Below are positions 8,247-18,353 of a stretch of 64,000 nt of DNA, piece by piece. Numbering within the stretch: position 1 is the stretch's first letter; every line of letters begins with the position of its first letter. The DNA comes from Exiguobacterium sp. Helios (GTDB lineage: Bacteria > Bacillota > Bacilli > Exiguobacteriales > Exiguobacteriaceae): NCBI RefSeq assembly GCF_014524545.1, contig NZ_CP053557.1, positions 2,381,501 to 2,445,500 of the forward strand. Direction: 5' to 3'. Made by a program: the position numbers and the translations under genes. The notes beneath the pieces were generated by a model. It ran no database searches and was not told the DNA's origin. It saw only the letters and a program-made list of their open reading frames with translations.

Positions 8247-11200
8247 TTATTTCACTCCCTTTTTGAATGCTTTCCGCATCGATTGATAGACGGGTTTTAA
8301 TTCTTCACGTTGTTGCGGATTCGTCCACTCTGACCAATTGTAGAATCCTCGGTCAGATTCCGGAATCCGAGTTGTTCCGATCTGGCCGGTCACTTCAATC
8401 CCTTCCGTGATCATCTTCGCCTCAAGCCCATCTTTCCAAAAATCTCCGATGATTTCATGTTTGCTTGGGTCCCGCATATTTAATAACATCCACGGGATCC
8501 GAAGTTCGATTTGCTTTTGCTTGATGTCAGAGATATCGGTCAAAATACTTTCCGGCGGTCCTTCATGCAGAATACCAGTGTCCCACTTCACGGCCGGTTT
8601 GATGATTTTTTTAGTGACCGGATCCCGTCTGGCGTAATCGAGCATTTGGTAGATTGGGTTAAAGTTTCCACTATTTTGCTTATCTGACGGTGGTTTGACC
8701 ATCTCAAACGATTTTTTCAAGCCGTAATGGTAGCGGAAGATGTCATACCGTTCATCGACATCCAAGCGTGCTTGATTGCCGATTGTCAAACGATATTCTG
8801 CTCCTTCGTCCAATTTTAACGGTCCGACTTGCAGATTGCCGTCATTCGGCTTCGTCGAAAAAGCGAGTGTCGTCGGTTCGACTTTTTTCCGGTCGATCCG
8901 CACATACAGATAGGCCTCATCCGATGTCATGTAAATGGCTTGACCGTCCGTTTCTGCTACCGGTGCATATCCTCTCCAGTCATCCATCTTGCCGTCAATC
9001 GTAATGTCGGCTCTTAAGAAACCGAGCATTCCGAAATGCTGCTCGCTCGTTTGGACATTTGACCAGCGCGGACGTGTGTTGGCGTCGTCATAGTCCATCG
9101 TATTCCACGTTCGTTTGAACCATTCGTCCTGCCAGATAAAGACCAGTCCTCCGGCCATCTTCGTTTCGACGATGTCTTGATATAACTTGGCCACGAGTTT
9201 GCCTTGATTTTCTTCACTGACATGACCTTGATCAAATCCATTCGGACCCAGATGGGTTTTCCCACGCGAACTCGGAATGCCGAATTCGGAAACGAGTAAC
9301 GGCATATCATGATAGTCTTTCATCCGCTTCAGATAACGGCTGTACGACTCTGATCCGGTATCCCCTTTACGTCCAAACTCTTCTTTGATGAAGGAAGGAT
9401 AGTATGGGTAAATATGATACGAGGCGAAGACGCCGCCTGCAAAGTCTTTTGTGGCCTGGATATGGTTGAAATCAATCGATACCAAGTCCTGTTCTTCCTC
9501 CACTTCCTTCGGATGCGCAAGCGGATCCGTTGTCGGCCAGTTCGTCGCTGCGATCGGCCGGGTCGTTTTGTAGGTATCGAGCTCATGCTGTGTCGCACTG
9601 TCCATCCGCCCGGCTAACCACGACTCGAACGGAGATGCCTCTTTTGTCGTCGTCACATATTTCCCGTCGTATCGAAGTCCTTTATTCTTTTTGTTTGTTC
9701 CGATTACGGCATCCGGTAACCATTCAATCCCGAACACAAATGCCGAGACGTATTGCGAAACATCTGACGTATAGGTTCCGGAAGCATGACCGACAACTTC
9801 TTTGACGACAGCATTGCCGTGAACCACGTCGACCATCCGCTTCGCTTCCGTATCCGTCATCTTCAAAAATTTCGGTTCGAAGGCATTTTTTAATTCCTCG
9901 AACGGTTTTTCTTCGACCCACATGCCTTGCATTAAATAAATCGGTGTTTTCGCCGTTTCATTGTAAGCTTTTAACGCATCATAAAAAGCGGGAGGATGGA
10001 GGGTATAAATCCGGATGGTATTGACGCCCATCTCGCCCATCTGCTTCAGCCACCGGTCGTATTCATTGCGGCTGATGGCGTGTTCTCCCGGGAAAGCGCC
10101 GGGACGTCCTAGCCCAACATTCACACCTTTAACAAAGTATGGTTTCCATTTTCCGTCTTGATACATTTCAAGTGTATCTTGACCAGAACGTGCCCGTGTA
10201 CGGACCGTCTGATTGTTAACTTTCGTTTGTGCCAACGGTTTAACTTGCGCCGACTGCTGTTTTACGACTTTCGTTTCTTTCAAGATACGACTGATCGTCG
10301 GTGCATAGACTTTCCAAAAGAATGCAGTCTCGCTGTCTGCACTATCCAAAATGAATTGCTTACGGAACCACTCGAGACCGGCATAACGATAGTAGCGCGG
10401 AATATCGGCCACATCTGTGAAGTCACCTGCAAAATAATGACCGCTTCCCTGTTTGACATATGCGGGGAATTCAAGTGGCAATTGCCGTTCACGCAACATG
10501 GCTTGTGTTTTCTTTGACGGATTCCAAGAGAAATGCGCCTGTTGTTCGCCTCCGTCAAGCTCCAACACTTCAAACCAGTAGTTGTAGCGGACTTCATCCT
10601 TCGCCTGTCCCTGGTTTTTATCCCATGTGTATAAAAGTGGCGTCTCATCATTGACGAAAAAGACTTCTTCCGTTGAGTCGTTGATGAAGACATAACCAGG
10701 TCCCGATAATTTAAATGCTTTATCTTTTGCCTGAAGCTTCAATTTATCAATGACGGTCTGATCGAGTCCCTGTAATTTTGTTAAGTCCGGGAAAAAGCGT
10801 CCGATCCATCCTGTCCATGCCGTACCAAACAATTGCCGAAACGCATTGGAGCGATCGGATGGTGTCGGGCTGGCTGCTGTATTAAACTCTGCGACGACTG
10901 TCTTTCCTTTTGAAATCGCATCTGTTGCCAATGCCACATCCTCAGCCGTCAGTCCGCCACGATGTTGTTCCTTACCATCGACGGTATAGGATTTCCCGTA
11001 CGTGTCCGTAAACAACAGGACATCCGCCTTTGATGCTTGTTTGAGCATCGTTTCGCCTTGCGTCCCGTCATAACGGTTTACGTAATCCGTGTATGTATAG
11101 TTCTTTCCCTCATTCTTCGTGATTTTCAAATGATTCAATAACCAGGTCGTTCCTGCATGCTCCCGTTGTTGTTTTCCTACCGTGTAATCAAACAGGATTA

Positions 11201-11294
11201 CGTTTAATGTCCGTTCCTTTTGAATGAACCAAATCAATAATGGTGTCAAAATCAAAAGGAGAATTACTGCTGCGATCCATTTATATCGCTTCAT
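8247..11294 (-). CDS. Membrane-anchored multidomain glycoside-hydrolase-like protein with C-terminal carbohydrate-binding-type domain
   Basis: 1015 residues, first gene of the operon. An N-terminal anchor (about 7–24) would place the rest outside the cell. Residues 30–320 form an alpha/beta domain with a glutamine-amidotransferase/ThuA-like look (KADVLLFTDTYGKSYTV). Residues 380–725 look like a clan-A (beta/alpha)8 hydrolase. Candidate acid/base is E524 in FGIEWLP and candidate nucleophile is E670 in LLVSEFG. Residues about 764–990 resemble a CBM9/DOMON-type sandwich (ITIDGKMDDWRGY). The open frame extends 96 residues upstream, but the ATG at 11294 starts the signal-anchor and has a GGAAAGGGA site. 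The Asn usually before the acid/base Glu is absent. Role inferred: trimming or binding the polymer made by the synthase. Confidence 0.75.
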   Translation of the reverse strand: MKRYKWIAAVILLLILTPLLIWFIQKERTLNVILFDYTVGKQQREHAGTTWLLNHLKITKNEGKNYTYTDYVNRYDGTQGETMLKQASKADVLLFTDTYGKSYTVDGKEQHRGGLTAEDVALATDAISKGKTVVAEFNTAASPTPSDRSNAFRQLFGTAWTGWIGRFFPDLTKLQGLDQTVIDKLKLQAKDKAFKLSGPGYVFINDSTEEVFFVNDETPLLYTWDKNQGQAKDEVRYNYWFEVLELDGGEQQAHFSWNPSKKTQAMLRERQLPLEFPAYVKQGSGHYFAGDFTDVADIPRYYRYAGLEWFRKQFILDSADSETAFFWKVYAPTISRILKETKVVKQQSAQVKPLAQTKVNNQTVRTRARSGQDTLEMYQDGKWKPYFVKGVNVGLGRPGAFPGEHAISRNEYDRWLKQMGEMGVNTIRIYTLHPPAFYDALKAYNETAKTPIYLMQGMWVEEKPFEELKNAFEPKFLKMTDTEAKRMVDVVHGNAVVKEVVGHASGTYTSDVSQYVSAFVFGIEWLPDAVIGTNKKNKGLRYDGKYVTTTKEASPFESWLAGRMDSATQHELDTYKTTRPIAATNWPTTDPLAHPKEVEEEQDLVSIDFNHIQATKDFAGGVFASYHIYPYYPSFIKEEFGRKGDTGSESYSRYLKRMKDYHDMPLLVSEFGIPSSRGKTHLGPNGFDQGHVSEENQGKLVAKLYQDIVETKMAGGLVFIWQDEWFKRTWNTMDYDDANTRPRWSNVQTSEQHFGMLGFLRADITIDGKMDDWRGYAPVAETDGQAIYMTSDEAYLYVRIDRKKVEPTTLAFSTKPNDGNLQVGPLKLDEGAEYRLTIGNQARLDVDERYDIFRYHYGLKKSFEMVKPPSDKQNSGNFNPIYQMLDYARRDPVTKKIIKPAVKWDTGILHEGPPESILTDISDIKQKQIELRIPWMLLNMRDPSKHEIIGDFWKDGLEAKMITEGIEVTGQIGTTRIPESDRGFYNWSEWTNPQQREELKPVYQSMRKAFKKGVK

Positions 11295-11395
11295 CTTTAC
11301 ACGTCCCTTTCCGTCCCCTTTGTTTTTTCTATTGTAACGTGAAAACAATCTATCGCATATATGGGAACTGCTTATTTCTGAAAGGTATATTTTGG

Positions 11396-11432
11396 ATAAA
11401 AAAAAGAAACGACTACCGTTAGGCAGTCGCTT
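11396..11432 (-). terminator. Terminator after ysxC
   Basis: On the minus strand the stem CGACTGCC–TAAC–GGTAGTCG is followed by TTTCTTTTTTTT. It separates the lon–ysxC unit from the promoter region (11295–11395) of the polysaccharide operon. Confidence 0.88.
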
Positions 11433-11445
11433 CGACTCATTTGAA

Positions 11446-12027
11446 TTATAAGTGATGGTAGATGGCTTCCCATGCTGCGTCGACACCTTCACCGGTTTCC
11501 GAAGAAAAGGGAATAAATGTGTCTTGCCCGTCAAACTGTAATTTCCGTTTAATCGCCGCAATCTGTTTATCCCGTTGACCACGCTTGATTTTATCGAGTT
11601 TCGTCGCTACGACGATGACCGATAAATCGTAGTATTTCAAGAAATCATACATGATGACATCATCTGCTGAAGGTTCATGGCGGATATCGACGAGGAGGAC
11701 TACCCCTTTTAAGATTTCACGTGTCGTGAAATACTTTTCCATCATCTTGCCCCATGCCTCACGCTCGGTTTTTGAAACTTTCGCATATCCATAACCGGGT
11801 ACATCGACAAACATGACTTCATCATTAATATTGAAGAAGTTTAACGTCTGTGTTTTACCCGGTTTTGATGATGTGCGGGCGAGTGCTTTTCGCTGAACAA
11901 GTTTGTTGATGAACGACGACTTTCCGACGTTCGAACGTCCGGCGAGTGCCACCTCTGGAAGGAGTGGTTCCGGATAATGTTCCGGATTGACACCACTCGT
12001 AATAAAATCTGCTTTATAAATTTTCAT
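11446..12027 (-). CDS. ysxC: Ribosome-biogenesis GTPase YsxC/EngB
   Basis: 193-residue GTPase needed for late assembly of the 50S subunit. G1 is GRSNVGKSS and G3 is DVPGYG; the T-rich switch I lies near [11 protein letters not shown]4 is TKLD and the terminal SSETGEG is the G5 region. Length matches the family. The ATG lies one base after the lon stop, so the two are co-transcribed, as in Bacillus. Confidence 0.96.
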   Translation of the reverse strand: MKIYKADFITSGVNPEHYPEPLLPEVALAGRSNVGKSSFINKLVQRKALARTSSKPGKTQTLNFFNINDEVMFVDVPGYGYAKVSKTEREAWGKMMEKYFTTREILKGVVLLVDIRHEPSADDVIMYDFLKYYDLSVIVVATKLDKIKRGQRDKQIAAIKRKLQFDGQDTFIPFSSETGEGVDAAWEAIYHHL

Positions 12028-12028
12028 G

Positions 12029-14338
12029 TTACTCTCCTTTTAATGCATGTTCGAGCACTTGATCCATTGTCGCGACCGGTATGAAGCGAATGCCGTCCCG
12101 GACCGTTTCAGGAATGTCATCGATATCACGTGTATTGTCTTGCGGCATCAAAATCGTCGTCAGACCCGCACGATGAGCGGCGAGTGACTTCTCTTTCAGA
12201 CCACCAATCGGCAAGACCCGTCCCCGTAATGTAATCTCTCCGGTCATCCCGACATCTCGCCGCACCGGACGTTTCGTCAAGGCGGAAATCAATGCTGTCG
12301 CGATCGTAATTCCTGCCGAAGGACCGTCTTTCGGGACTGCGCCTTCCGGAACGTGAATGTGGATGTCTTGTGTCTCATAAAAATTCGGATCAATCTTAAA
12401 CGCTTCCGCATTCGCCCGAACAAAGCTGTACGCCGTTTGAGCCGACTCCTGCATGACGTCTCCCAATTTCCCTGTTAACTGCAATTTTCCTTTACCTGGA
12501 GCGAGACTCACTTCAATCGTCAGTGTATCGCCCCCAAATGCAGTATACGCTAAACCGGTCACCGCGCCAATCGTATCTTCGAGTTCACTTTGACCGTAAC
12601 GGTAAATCGGTTTACCTAAAAAGTCAGGTAAATTACGTTTTGTGACCGTGACCCGTTTCTTTTCGCCCATCGCGATTTGTTTCGCCGCTTTTCGGCATAA
12701 CGCACCGATGACCCGCTCTAAACTCCGCACACCAGCTTCTCGTGTATACCGCCGCACGACCTCTTGTAAGGCATCCGGTTTAACCGTCAGTTGACTTTTT
12801 TTCAGGCCGTGCTCTTTTAATTGTTTTGACAATAAATGCCGGATGGCAATCTCTGTTTTTTCCTGTTCCGTATAGCCGCCGATTTGAATCAGTTCCATCC
12901 GGTCAAGCAGTGGCCCCGGAATATTTGAAACATCATTTGCGGTCGCAATGAACAGGACGTTTGATAAATCAAACGGTTCTTCGATATAGTGATCGGAAAA
13001 ACTGTTGTTTTGTTCCGGATCCAGCACTTCAAGCATCGCTGAAGACGGATCGCCCCGGAAATCGTTTGCCATCTTATCGATTTCATCGAGCAGGAAGACC
13101 GGGTTGTTTGTTCCGGCTTGTTTCAAGCCGCGAATGATGCGGCCGGGCATGGCTCCGATATAGGTCCGGCGGTGTCCTCGGATCTCGGCTTCATCACGGA
13201 CTCCACCAAGCGAGACACGTACGAATTTGCGCTCGAGCGCTGTAGCAATTGAACGGGCGAGTGAGGTCTTCCCTACTCCCGGAGGACCGGCCAGGCATAA
13301 AATCGGACCGCGTAACGAATCTGTCAACTGGCGGACTGCCAAGTATTCCAAAATCCGTTCTTTTACTTTCTCGAGACCGTAATGATCTTCATCTAATTGG
13401 TCCGATGCGGCTTCGACATTCAGGAAGTCGTCGGTCGCTTCGTTCCACGGAAGGGAAAAGAACCATTCGAGATAGTTTCGGATCACACCGTGTTCCGGAC
13501 TCGTTGCCGGCACGACGGAAAGACGATTAATCTCTTTTTCGATATTGATGACTGCCGTTTCCGACAAATCAAGCATTGCCAGTTTTTCTTTATACTTCAC
13601 GGCGTCACTTTCAGCGGAGACTGCTTCTCCACCAAGTTCCTGTTGAATCGTCTTCAGTTGTTCACGAAGATAGTATTCACGTTGCGACTGTTCAATCGTC
13701 TTTTTCGTCCGTTCCCGCATTTCGCGTTCCAGTTCGACGACTTCATATTCATGTTTCATGACATCAAGCAGCATGACCCCGCGTTCAACCGGATCGTTTT
13801 CTTCGAGGAATTCCTGTTTTTTCGCGATGTCGATCGGCAATTTCGACGCGATGTAATCCGTCAACGAGTCGAGTCGTTCATATGTTTCAAAACGACGTCG
13901 TTCGTCCGTCCCGATTCCTTTGATGCGTGATACCAATTGCCCGAACTGTTCCTTGATCAGACGGACGAGCGCTTCCTGCTTCGCCCCTTTGATGTCTGCT
14001 TTTTCAATCGGTTCAATGTTTGCTTGGTACCCTTCGTCCGTTTCCGTTACTTGATCAATCCGGACACGTTCTTTACCGATGACCCGCACGCGGACCGTAT
14101 CGTTTCCAAGCTCACTCATTTTTGCAATCTGAACAAGTGTACCGATCGTATGCAGGCCGTCAACAGACGGTTCTGCTTCCGGATCACGTTGCGTAACGAC
14201 GACCAGATCAATTTCATGTTCTTTCGACGCCAGTAATGCTTTTAGCGAGACAGGACGCCCGACATCAATCGTCAGGCCGATTAATGGGTATGCGACGACA
14301 CCACGTAGTGGCAATAATGGATATTGTTTTGTCTTCAT
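12029..14338 (-). CDS. lon: ATP-dependent protease Lon
   Basis: 769 residues: N-terminal substrate-binding domain (about 1–200), coiled-coil linker, AAA+ domain with Walker A GPPGVGKT and Walker [10 protein letters not shown], then the C-terminal serine protease domain. The catalytic Ser is in PKDGPSAGI and the partner Lys in the [14 protein letters not shown] region. It degrades misfolded and regulatory proteins in the cytosol. The start [11 protein letters not shown] has the site TTAGGAGGAG; the open frame extends seven codons further up without a better site. The sporulation paralogue lonB, which sits between lon and clpX in Bacillus, is absent. Confidence 0.97.
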   Translation of the reverse strand: MKTKQYPLLPLRGVVAYPLIGLTIDVGRPVSLKALLASKEHEIDLVVVTQRDPEAEPSVDGLHTIGTLVQIAKMSELGNDTVRVRVIGKERVRIDQVTETDEGYQANIEPIEKADIKGAKQEALVRLIKEQFGQLVSRIKGIGTDERRRFETYERLDSLTDYIASKLPIDIAKKQEFLEENDPVERGVMLLDVMKHEYEVVELEREMRERTKKTIEQSQREYYLREQLKTIQQELGGEAVSAESDAVKYKEKLAMLDLSETAVINIEKEINRLSVVPATSPEHGVIRNYLEWFFSLPWNEATDDFLNVEAASDQLDEDHYGLEKVKERILEYLAVRQLTDSLRGPILCLAGPPGVGKTSLARSIATALERKFVRVSLGGVRDEAEIRGHRRTYIGAMPGRIIRGLKQAGTNNPVFLLDEIDKMANDFRGDPSSAMLEVLDPEQNNSFSDHYIEEPFDLSNVLFIATANDVSNIPGPLLDRMELIQIGGYTEQEKTEIAIRHLLSKQLKEHGLKKSQLTVKPDALQEVVRRYTREAGVRSLERVIGALCRKAAKQIAMGEKKRVTVTKRNLPDFLGKPIYRYGQSELEDTIGAVTGLAYTAFGGDTLTIEVSLAPGKGKLQLTGKLGDVMQESAQTAYSFVRANAEAFKIDPNFYETQDIHIHVPEGAVPKDGPSAGITIATALISALTKRPVRRDVGMTGEITLRGRVLPIGGLKEKSLAAHRAGLTTILMPQDNTRDIDDIPETVRDGIRFIPVATMDQVLEHALKGE

Positions 14339-14354
14339 CAAAAATCTCCTCCTA

Positions 14355-14398
14355 AACAAAAAGACTCGGAAAGGCGTACAAGTAGCCTCCGAGCCGAT
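14355..14398 (-). terminator. Terminator after clpX
   Basis: On the minus strand a G/C-rich imperfect stem (GGCTCGGAGGC with GCCTTTCCGAGTC) is followed by TTTTTGTTT. It separates clpX from lon. Confidence 0.85.
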
Positions 14399-14409
14399 TT
14401 GTCACGGTG

Positions 14410-15675
14410 TTACGCCGTTTCTTTTTCTTTACCATGTTCAATTGTGCCATCTTTCAACTCGAGCGTTGGACCGCGTTTTCCAGTCAACGTTTCCGCTGTG
14501 ATGATGACTTTCGCAATATCTTCACGCGATGGAATCTCAAACATGATATCAAGCATCGTTTCTTCAATGATTGAACGAAGACCACGTGCTCCTGTTTTCC
14601 GTTCAATTGCAAGTTTCGCAATCTCAACGAGTGCATCATCTGTGAAGTCGAGTTCGACATCATCCAGTTGAAGCATTTTTTTGTATTGTTTGACGAGTGC
14701 ATTTTTCGGTTTTGTTAAGATTTGAACGAGCGCTTCTTCGTCAAGTGGCTCAAGTGTCGCCATGACAGGTAAACGTCCGATGAATTCCGGAATCAATCCG
14801 AATTTCTGCAAATCTTCCGGTAAAGCAGCCGCAAGGATTTCTTTTTGTGTCAGGTTACGGTTCTCAGAATCGTTTCCGAATCCGATGACCTTTTTACCAA
14901 GACGACGTTTAATCGATTGATCGATTCCGTCAAAGGCACCACCGACGATGAACAAGATGTTCGTCGTATCGATTTGAATGAATTCTTGATGCGGATGTTT
15001 CCGGCCACCTTGTGGCGGAACGCTCGCAACTGTACCTTCTAAGATTTTCAGAAGCGCTTGTTGTACACCTTCACCTGAGACATCACGTGTAATCGACGGA
15101 TTCTCAGATTTACGGGCAATTTTATCGATTTCATCGATGTAGATGATACCTTTTTCTGCTTTTTCGACATCATAGTCAGCAGCTTGAATGAGTTTTAAGA
15201 GAATGTTCTCAACATCTTCCCCAACATATCCGGCTTCCGTCAGACTTGTTGCATCCGCGATTGCGAACGGAACATTCAGAATACGGGCCATCGTTTGTGC
15301 GAGGAGTGTCTTACCACTACCAGTCGGTCCAATCATGACGATGTTCGATTTAGACAATTCCACGTCGTCAGCACGTCCACCAGCATTGATCCGTTTATAA
15401 TGATTGTACATCGCGACAGATAACGATTTTTTTGCTTTTTCCTGTCCGATGACATAGTCATTTAAAGTCGCACGGATTTCATGCGGTTTTGGTACGTTCT
15501 TCAGTTCGACTTCTTCTTCTGTACCAAGCTCTTCTTCGACGATCTCATTACAGAGTTCGATACATTCATCGCAAATGTATACGCCAGGTCCAGCAACAAG
15601 TTTGCGCACTTGTTCTTGTGTCTTTCCGCAGAAAGAACATTTTAGCTGACCTTTTTCTTCGTTAAATTTAAACAT
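14410..15675 (-). CDS. clpX: ATP-dependent Clp protease ATP-binding subunit ClpX
   Basis: 421 residues. It unfolds substrates and feeds them to ClpP in the cytosol. The N-terminal zinc-binding domain has the C4 pattern CSFCGK…CDEC (about residues 11–38). The AAA+ module has Walker A GPTGSGKT, Walker [11 protein letters not shown] and sensor motifs near [10 protein letters not shown]. The loop GFIPEFIGR-type region ([11 protein letters not shown]) is present. The start [16 protein letters not shown] is the family start; the open frame runs 19 codons further upstream without support. Confidence 0.98.
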   Translation of the reverse strand: MFKFNEEKGQLKCSFCGKTQEQVRKLVAGPGVYICDECIELCNEIVEEELGTEEEVELKNVPKPHEIRATLNDYVIGQEKAKKSLSVAMYNHYKRINAGGRADDVELSKSNIVMIGPTGSGKTLLAQTMARILNVPFAIADATSLTEAGYVGEDVENILLKLIQAADYDVEKAEKGIIYIDEIDKIARKSENPSITRDVSGEGVQQALLKILEGTVASVPPQGGRKHPHQEFIQIDTTNILFIVGGAFDGIDQSIKRRLGKKVIGFGNDSENRNLTQKEILAAALPEDLQKFGLIPEFIGRLPVMATLEPLDEEALVQILTKPKNALVKQYKKMLQLDDVELDFTDDALVEIAKLAIERKTGARGLRSIIEETMLDIMFEIPSREDIAKVIITAETLTGKRGPTLELKDGTIEHGKEKETA

Positions 15676-15747
15676 AAAGGTCCACCCCTTTAACGTGGAA
15701 TTTGGATAGATCCGTTTCGCATCTATTCTCACGTTTTACTATTTATG

Positions 15748-15777
15748 ATTGTAGCATGAACAAGGAAACTCTTTCAA
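15748..15777 (-). promoter_or_regulatory. clpX promoter
   Basis: Minus-strand TTGAAA (15772–15777), 18-base spacer, extended -10 TGCTACAAT (TACAAT at 15748–15753). It lies about 70 bases above the clpX start, after the tig terminator. Confidence 0.6.
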
Positions 15778-15846
15778 ATCTTGGATGAGCGTTTTACAGT
15801 TTGATTTGAAAAATATAATTTTGTTTGTCCTTGTTTGACCTATCGT

Positions 15847-15891
15847 ACAAAAAAATCGACTTCAAGACCAGAAATTGGTCTTGAAGTCGAT
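15847..15891 (-). terminator. Terminator after tig
   Basis: A perfect 16-bp stem (ATCGACTTCAAGACCA at 15855–15870 with its complement at 15876–15891) is followed on the minus strand by a seven-T tract. Confidence 0.95.
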
Positions 15892-15908
15892 CCTGTTCGG
15901 TTGTTTGC

Positions 15909-17201
15909 TTATTTTGCTTTTGCGTTGTCAACGAGAACGTCGATTGCTTTACGGAACTGAAGATCACCTTTAAGTGTATCCAATCCGCCTTGTGGTGCAA
16001 GCATCGTTTCGAGTTGATCTGCAGGAATGTTGTAGAGTTCAGACATCGATTGAAGTTCAGCTTGCGCTTCTTCTTCAGTGACTTCGATTTTTTCATCTGC
16101 AACGATCTGTTTAAGAACGAGACGAGCTTTAACGCGCTCTTCTGCTTGTTCTTTCATTTCAGTGCGCATCGCCTCTTCAGTCGTTCCAGTTAACTGGAAG
16201 TACATGTTAAGGTCAATTCCTTGTGACTGAATGCGTTGTGTGAATTCTTGGACCATACGTTCAACTTCGTTTTCAACCATGACTTCTGGAAGATCAACTG
16301 TTGCGTTTTTAGTCGCAGCTTCAACCAACTCATCACGCATTGAAGCATCAGCTTCTTGTTTGCGTGTGTTTTCAAGACGTGTACGAATTTTTGTTTTCAA
16401 CTCATCAAGAGAAGAAACTTCTTCGTCCATTTCTTTAGCGAACTCATCTGTCAATTCAGGAAGTTCTTGTGCTTTGATTTCGTGGATTGTTACTTTGAAT
16501 ACGACTGGTTTTCCAGCGAGTGATGCTTCATGGTACTCTTCTGGGAACGTGACGTCGATATCTTTTTGCTCGCCTGATTTAAGACCAACCATCTGCTCTT
16601 CAAATCCTGGGATGAAGTTTCCAGACCCGATGACGAGTGAGTAGTTTTCTGCAGTACCGCCGTCGAATTGGTTTTCACCATCGAAACCTGCGAAGTCGAA
16701 TACGACTGTATCGCCATTTTCGATCGCGCCGTCTTCTTTAACGACGAGCTCTGCACCGCGTTCTTGCATTGTTTTGAGTTCAGCATCGACATCTTCGTCT
16801 GTAACGTCTGTTTCGACTGCTGTGTACTCAAGACCTTTGTACTCACCGAGTGTTGCGTCCGGCTCAATCACGAATGTGATTTTGAACTCAACTGGTTTTC
16901 CTTTTTCGAGTGTTTCAACGTCAATGTTATCAAGCGCGATTGGCTCGATTCCAGATTCGACGACAGCACCTTCGATTGTGTCTTGATATAAGATATCAAG
17001 TGCATCTTGGTAAAGTGCTTCTTCGCCGTACATTTTGTTAAACATTGCGCGTGGCATTTTTCCTTTACGGAAACCTGGTGTGTTCAATGTCTTAACGACT
17101 TTTTTGAACGCTTGGTCTACCGCTTTATCAAATGCTTCAGCAGGCGCTTCATACGTGAGAACGCCGAGGCTACCTGATTGTTTTTCCCATTTTGCAGTCA
17201 T
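15909..17201 (-). CDS. tig: Trigger factor (ribosome-associated chaperone and prolyl isomerase)
   Basis: 430 residues. The N-terminal ribosome-docking domain carries the GFRKGKMP signature (about 44–51). The FKBP-type peptidyl-prolyl isomerase domain is at about 150–245 (GDTVVFDFAGFDG, GLKSGEQKDI), followed by the helical C-terminal chaperone domain. It binds nascent chains at the ribosome exit. MTAKWEKQSG is chosen as the start because it matches the family and follows GGAGGGACTCAGC. tig next to clpX and lon is conserved in Bacilli. Confidence 0.97.
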   Translation of the reverse strand: MTAKWEKQSGSLGVLTYEAPAEAFDKAVDQAFKKVVKTLNTPGFRKGKMPRAMFNKMYGEEALYQDALDILYQDTIEGAVVESGIEPIALDNIDVETLEKGKPVEFKITFVIEPDATLGEYKGLEYTAVETDVTDEDVDAELKTMQERGAELVVKEDGAIENGDTVVFDFAGFDGENQFDGGTAENYSLVIGSGNFIPGFEEQMVGLKSGEQKDIDVTFPEEYHEASLAGKPVVFKVTIHEIKAQELPELTDEFAKEMDEEVSSLDELKTKIRTRLENTRKQEADASMRDELVEAATKNATVDLPEVMVENEVERMVQEFTQRIQSQGIDLNMYFQLTGTTEEAMRTEMKEQAEERVKARLVLKQIVADEKIEVTEEEAQAELQSMSELYNIPADQLETMLAPQGGLDTLKGDLQFRKAIDVLVDNAKAK

Positions 17202-17309
17202 GCTGAGTCCCTCCAAAAATGTCAATTAGCGTACGTGTGTGTACAACAAGTCACATTATAGCACAATCGTTCTGAGGATTACCACTGTTGAACAAGGCAT
17301 TCTCTTGAA

Positions 17310-18332
17310 TTAGAGAAGTAATGCCTGCTCATACTGTTTCCCTTCCGGTAACACGAAATGAACAGCCTGATAAATCTTTTCAGCTTGTTCACTCAAGTCG
17401 GATGGTGGTGATTCCGAAATGAAATCGAGTTCAGTCAATTCATCGACCGCATCCAACCACTTCTGCCAGCCGTCGCCCCCCTTCAGTGTTTCATTTGGAA
17501 AGACGATTTGATACCAATTCATGAACAACAGTGCCTTGAACGGATCCATTCGTTTTAACTTAAACGTCTCATCACTAAAAGCCTGTAGTTCCATCGCCTG
17601 TCTCGCCACATGTCTGTTGAGTTGATCCGGATCTTCAAAGACATGCTCTACCCGGATGGACGGAATGTATATCTGCACCGGAAATAGATCCACATTCTGA
17701 GGCAGTTGTGGAAGTAACGCCTGAATGACGAGAACACTCTGTTCTTTGACATCTTCTCCCGTGAGGTAGTCATGAACGATATAGTGGACGAAAGAAGGAT
17801 TCGTTCTTAAATCGATTTGTCCGATCGAACGAAACTGTTCCTCCATCGTCCCGAGCCGGTAAAGCTCGACCCACTCACCTTCATCTGCGTGCATAGGTGA
17901 TGTTTCACGGATCTTCACATAGGAGGAATCATCCGTTTGTCGCGCATTCCCCTTCTTACGCGAAAGCGATTGGGCCATTTCGTCTAATTTTAATGCAAGA
18001 CCATAAGGAAGATAGGGAGAGGCAGTTCGTAAGGCCACGTTAAACGAATACCGCTCTCCCTTTTCATACATGAACAGCGCGATGAGTTGTTCGACACCGT
18101 CTACATCCAGAAAAGGATCTGCCACTTGTAAATAAGCTTCCACACCATGTTCAGTTGTCAAAAAAGCTTCCTGAATCGTGTAGAGTACATAGAGAACGTC
18201 TTCTTCTGTTTTCCAGTCCTCCAATTGCACGAGCTCAGCTGCCAACTCGTCTTGGCTCAATCTGGCAAGCCGCTTGCGTTCGTCTTCCAAGGGTTGTTCC
18301 ATCCAACGTGATTGCGACTGATTCACAGTCAT
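17310..18332 (-). CDS. Unrecognised protein at the position of Bacillus ysoA
   Basis: 340 residues, acidic, helical, no signal peptide or membrane segment. I do not recognise conserved catalytic motifs. The N-terminal part is charged (EQPLEDERKRLARLSQDELAAELVQL). The middle carries SVLVIQALLPQLPQN and a stretch rich in beta-prone residues (VQIYIPSIRVEHVF). It occupies the place held by the similarly sized TPR-repeat gene ysoA downstream of tig in B. subtilis, but clear TPR units are not visible here. The ATG at 18332 lies very close to the AAAGGTGG site; a GTG two codons later (18326) has better spacing. Function unknown. Confidence 0.7.
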   Translation of the reverse strand: MTVNQSQSRWMEQPLEDERKRLARLSQDELAAELVQLEDWKTEEDVLYVLYTIQEAFLTTEHGVEAYLQVADPFLDVDGVEQLIALFMYEKGERYSFNVALRTASPYLPYGLALKLDEMAQSLSRKKGNARQTDDSSYVKIRETSPMHADEGEWVELYRLGTMEEQFRSIGQIDLRTNPSFVHYIVHDYLTGEDVKEQSVLVIQALLPQLPQNVDLFPVQIYIPSIRVEHVFEDPDQLNRHVARQAMELQAFSDETFKLKRMDPFKALLFMNWYQIVFPNETLKGGDGWQKWLDAVDELTELDFISESPPSDLSEQAEKIYQAVHFVLPEGKQYEQALLL

Positions 18333-18353
18333 CCCACCTTTTTCATATCTGTC

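Noticed and set aside
11240-11582. A 96-residue N-terminal extension of the hydrolase-like protein
   Set aside because: It runs through the operon promoter region and the ysxC terminator; the ATG at 11294 has a good ribosome-binding site and begins a signal-anchor.
15794-16102. Open frame overlapping the tig 3' end and its terminator
   Set aside because: It runs in another frame through tig and across a perfect terminator hairpin; composition is that of an out-of-frame shadow.
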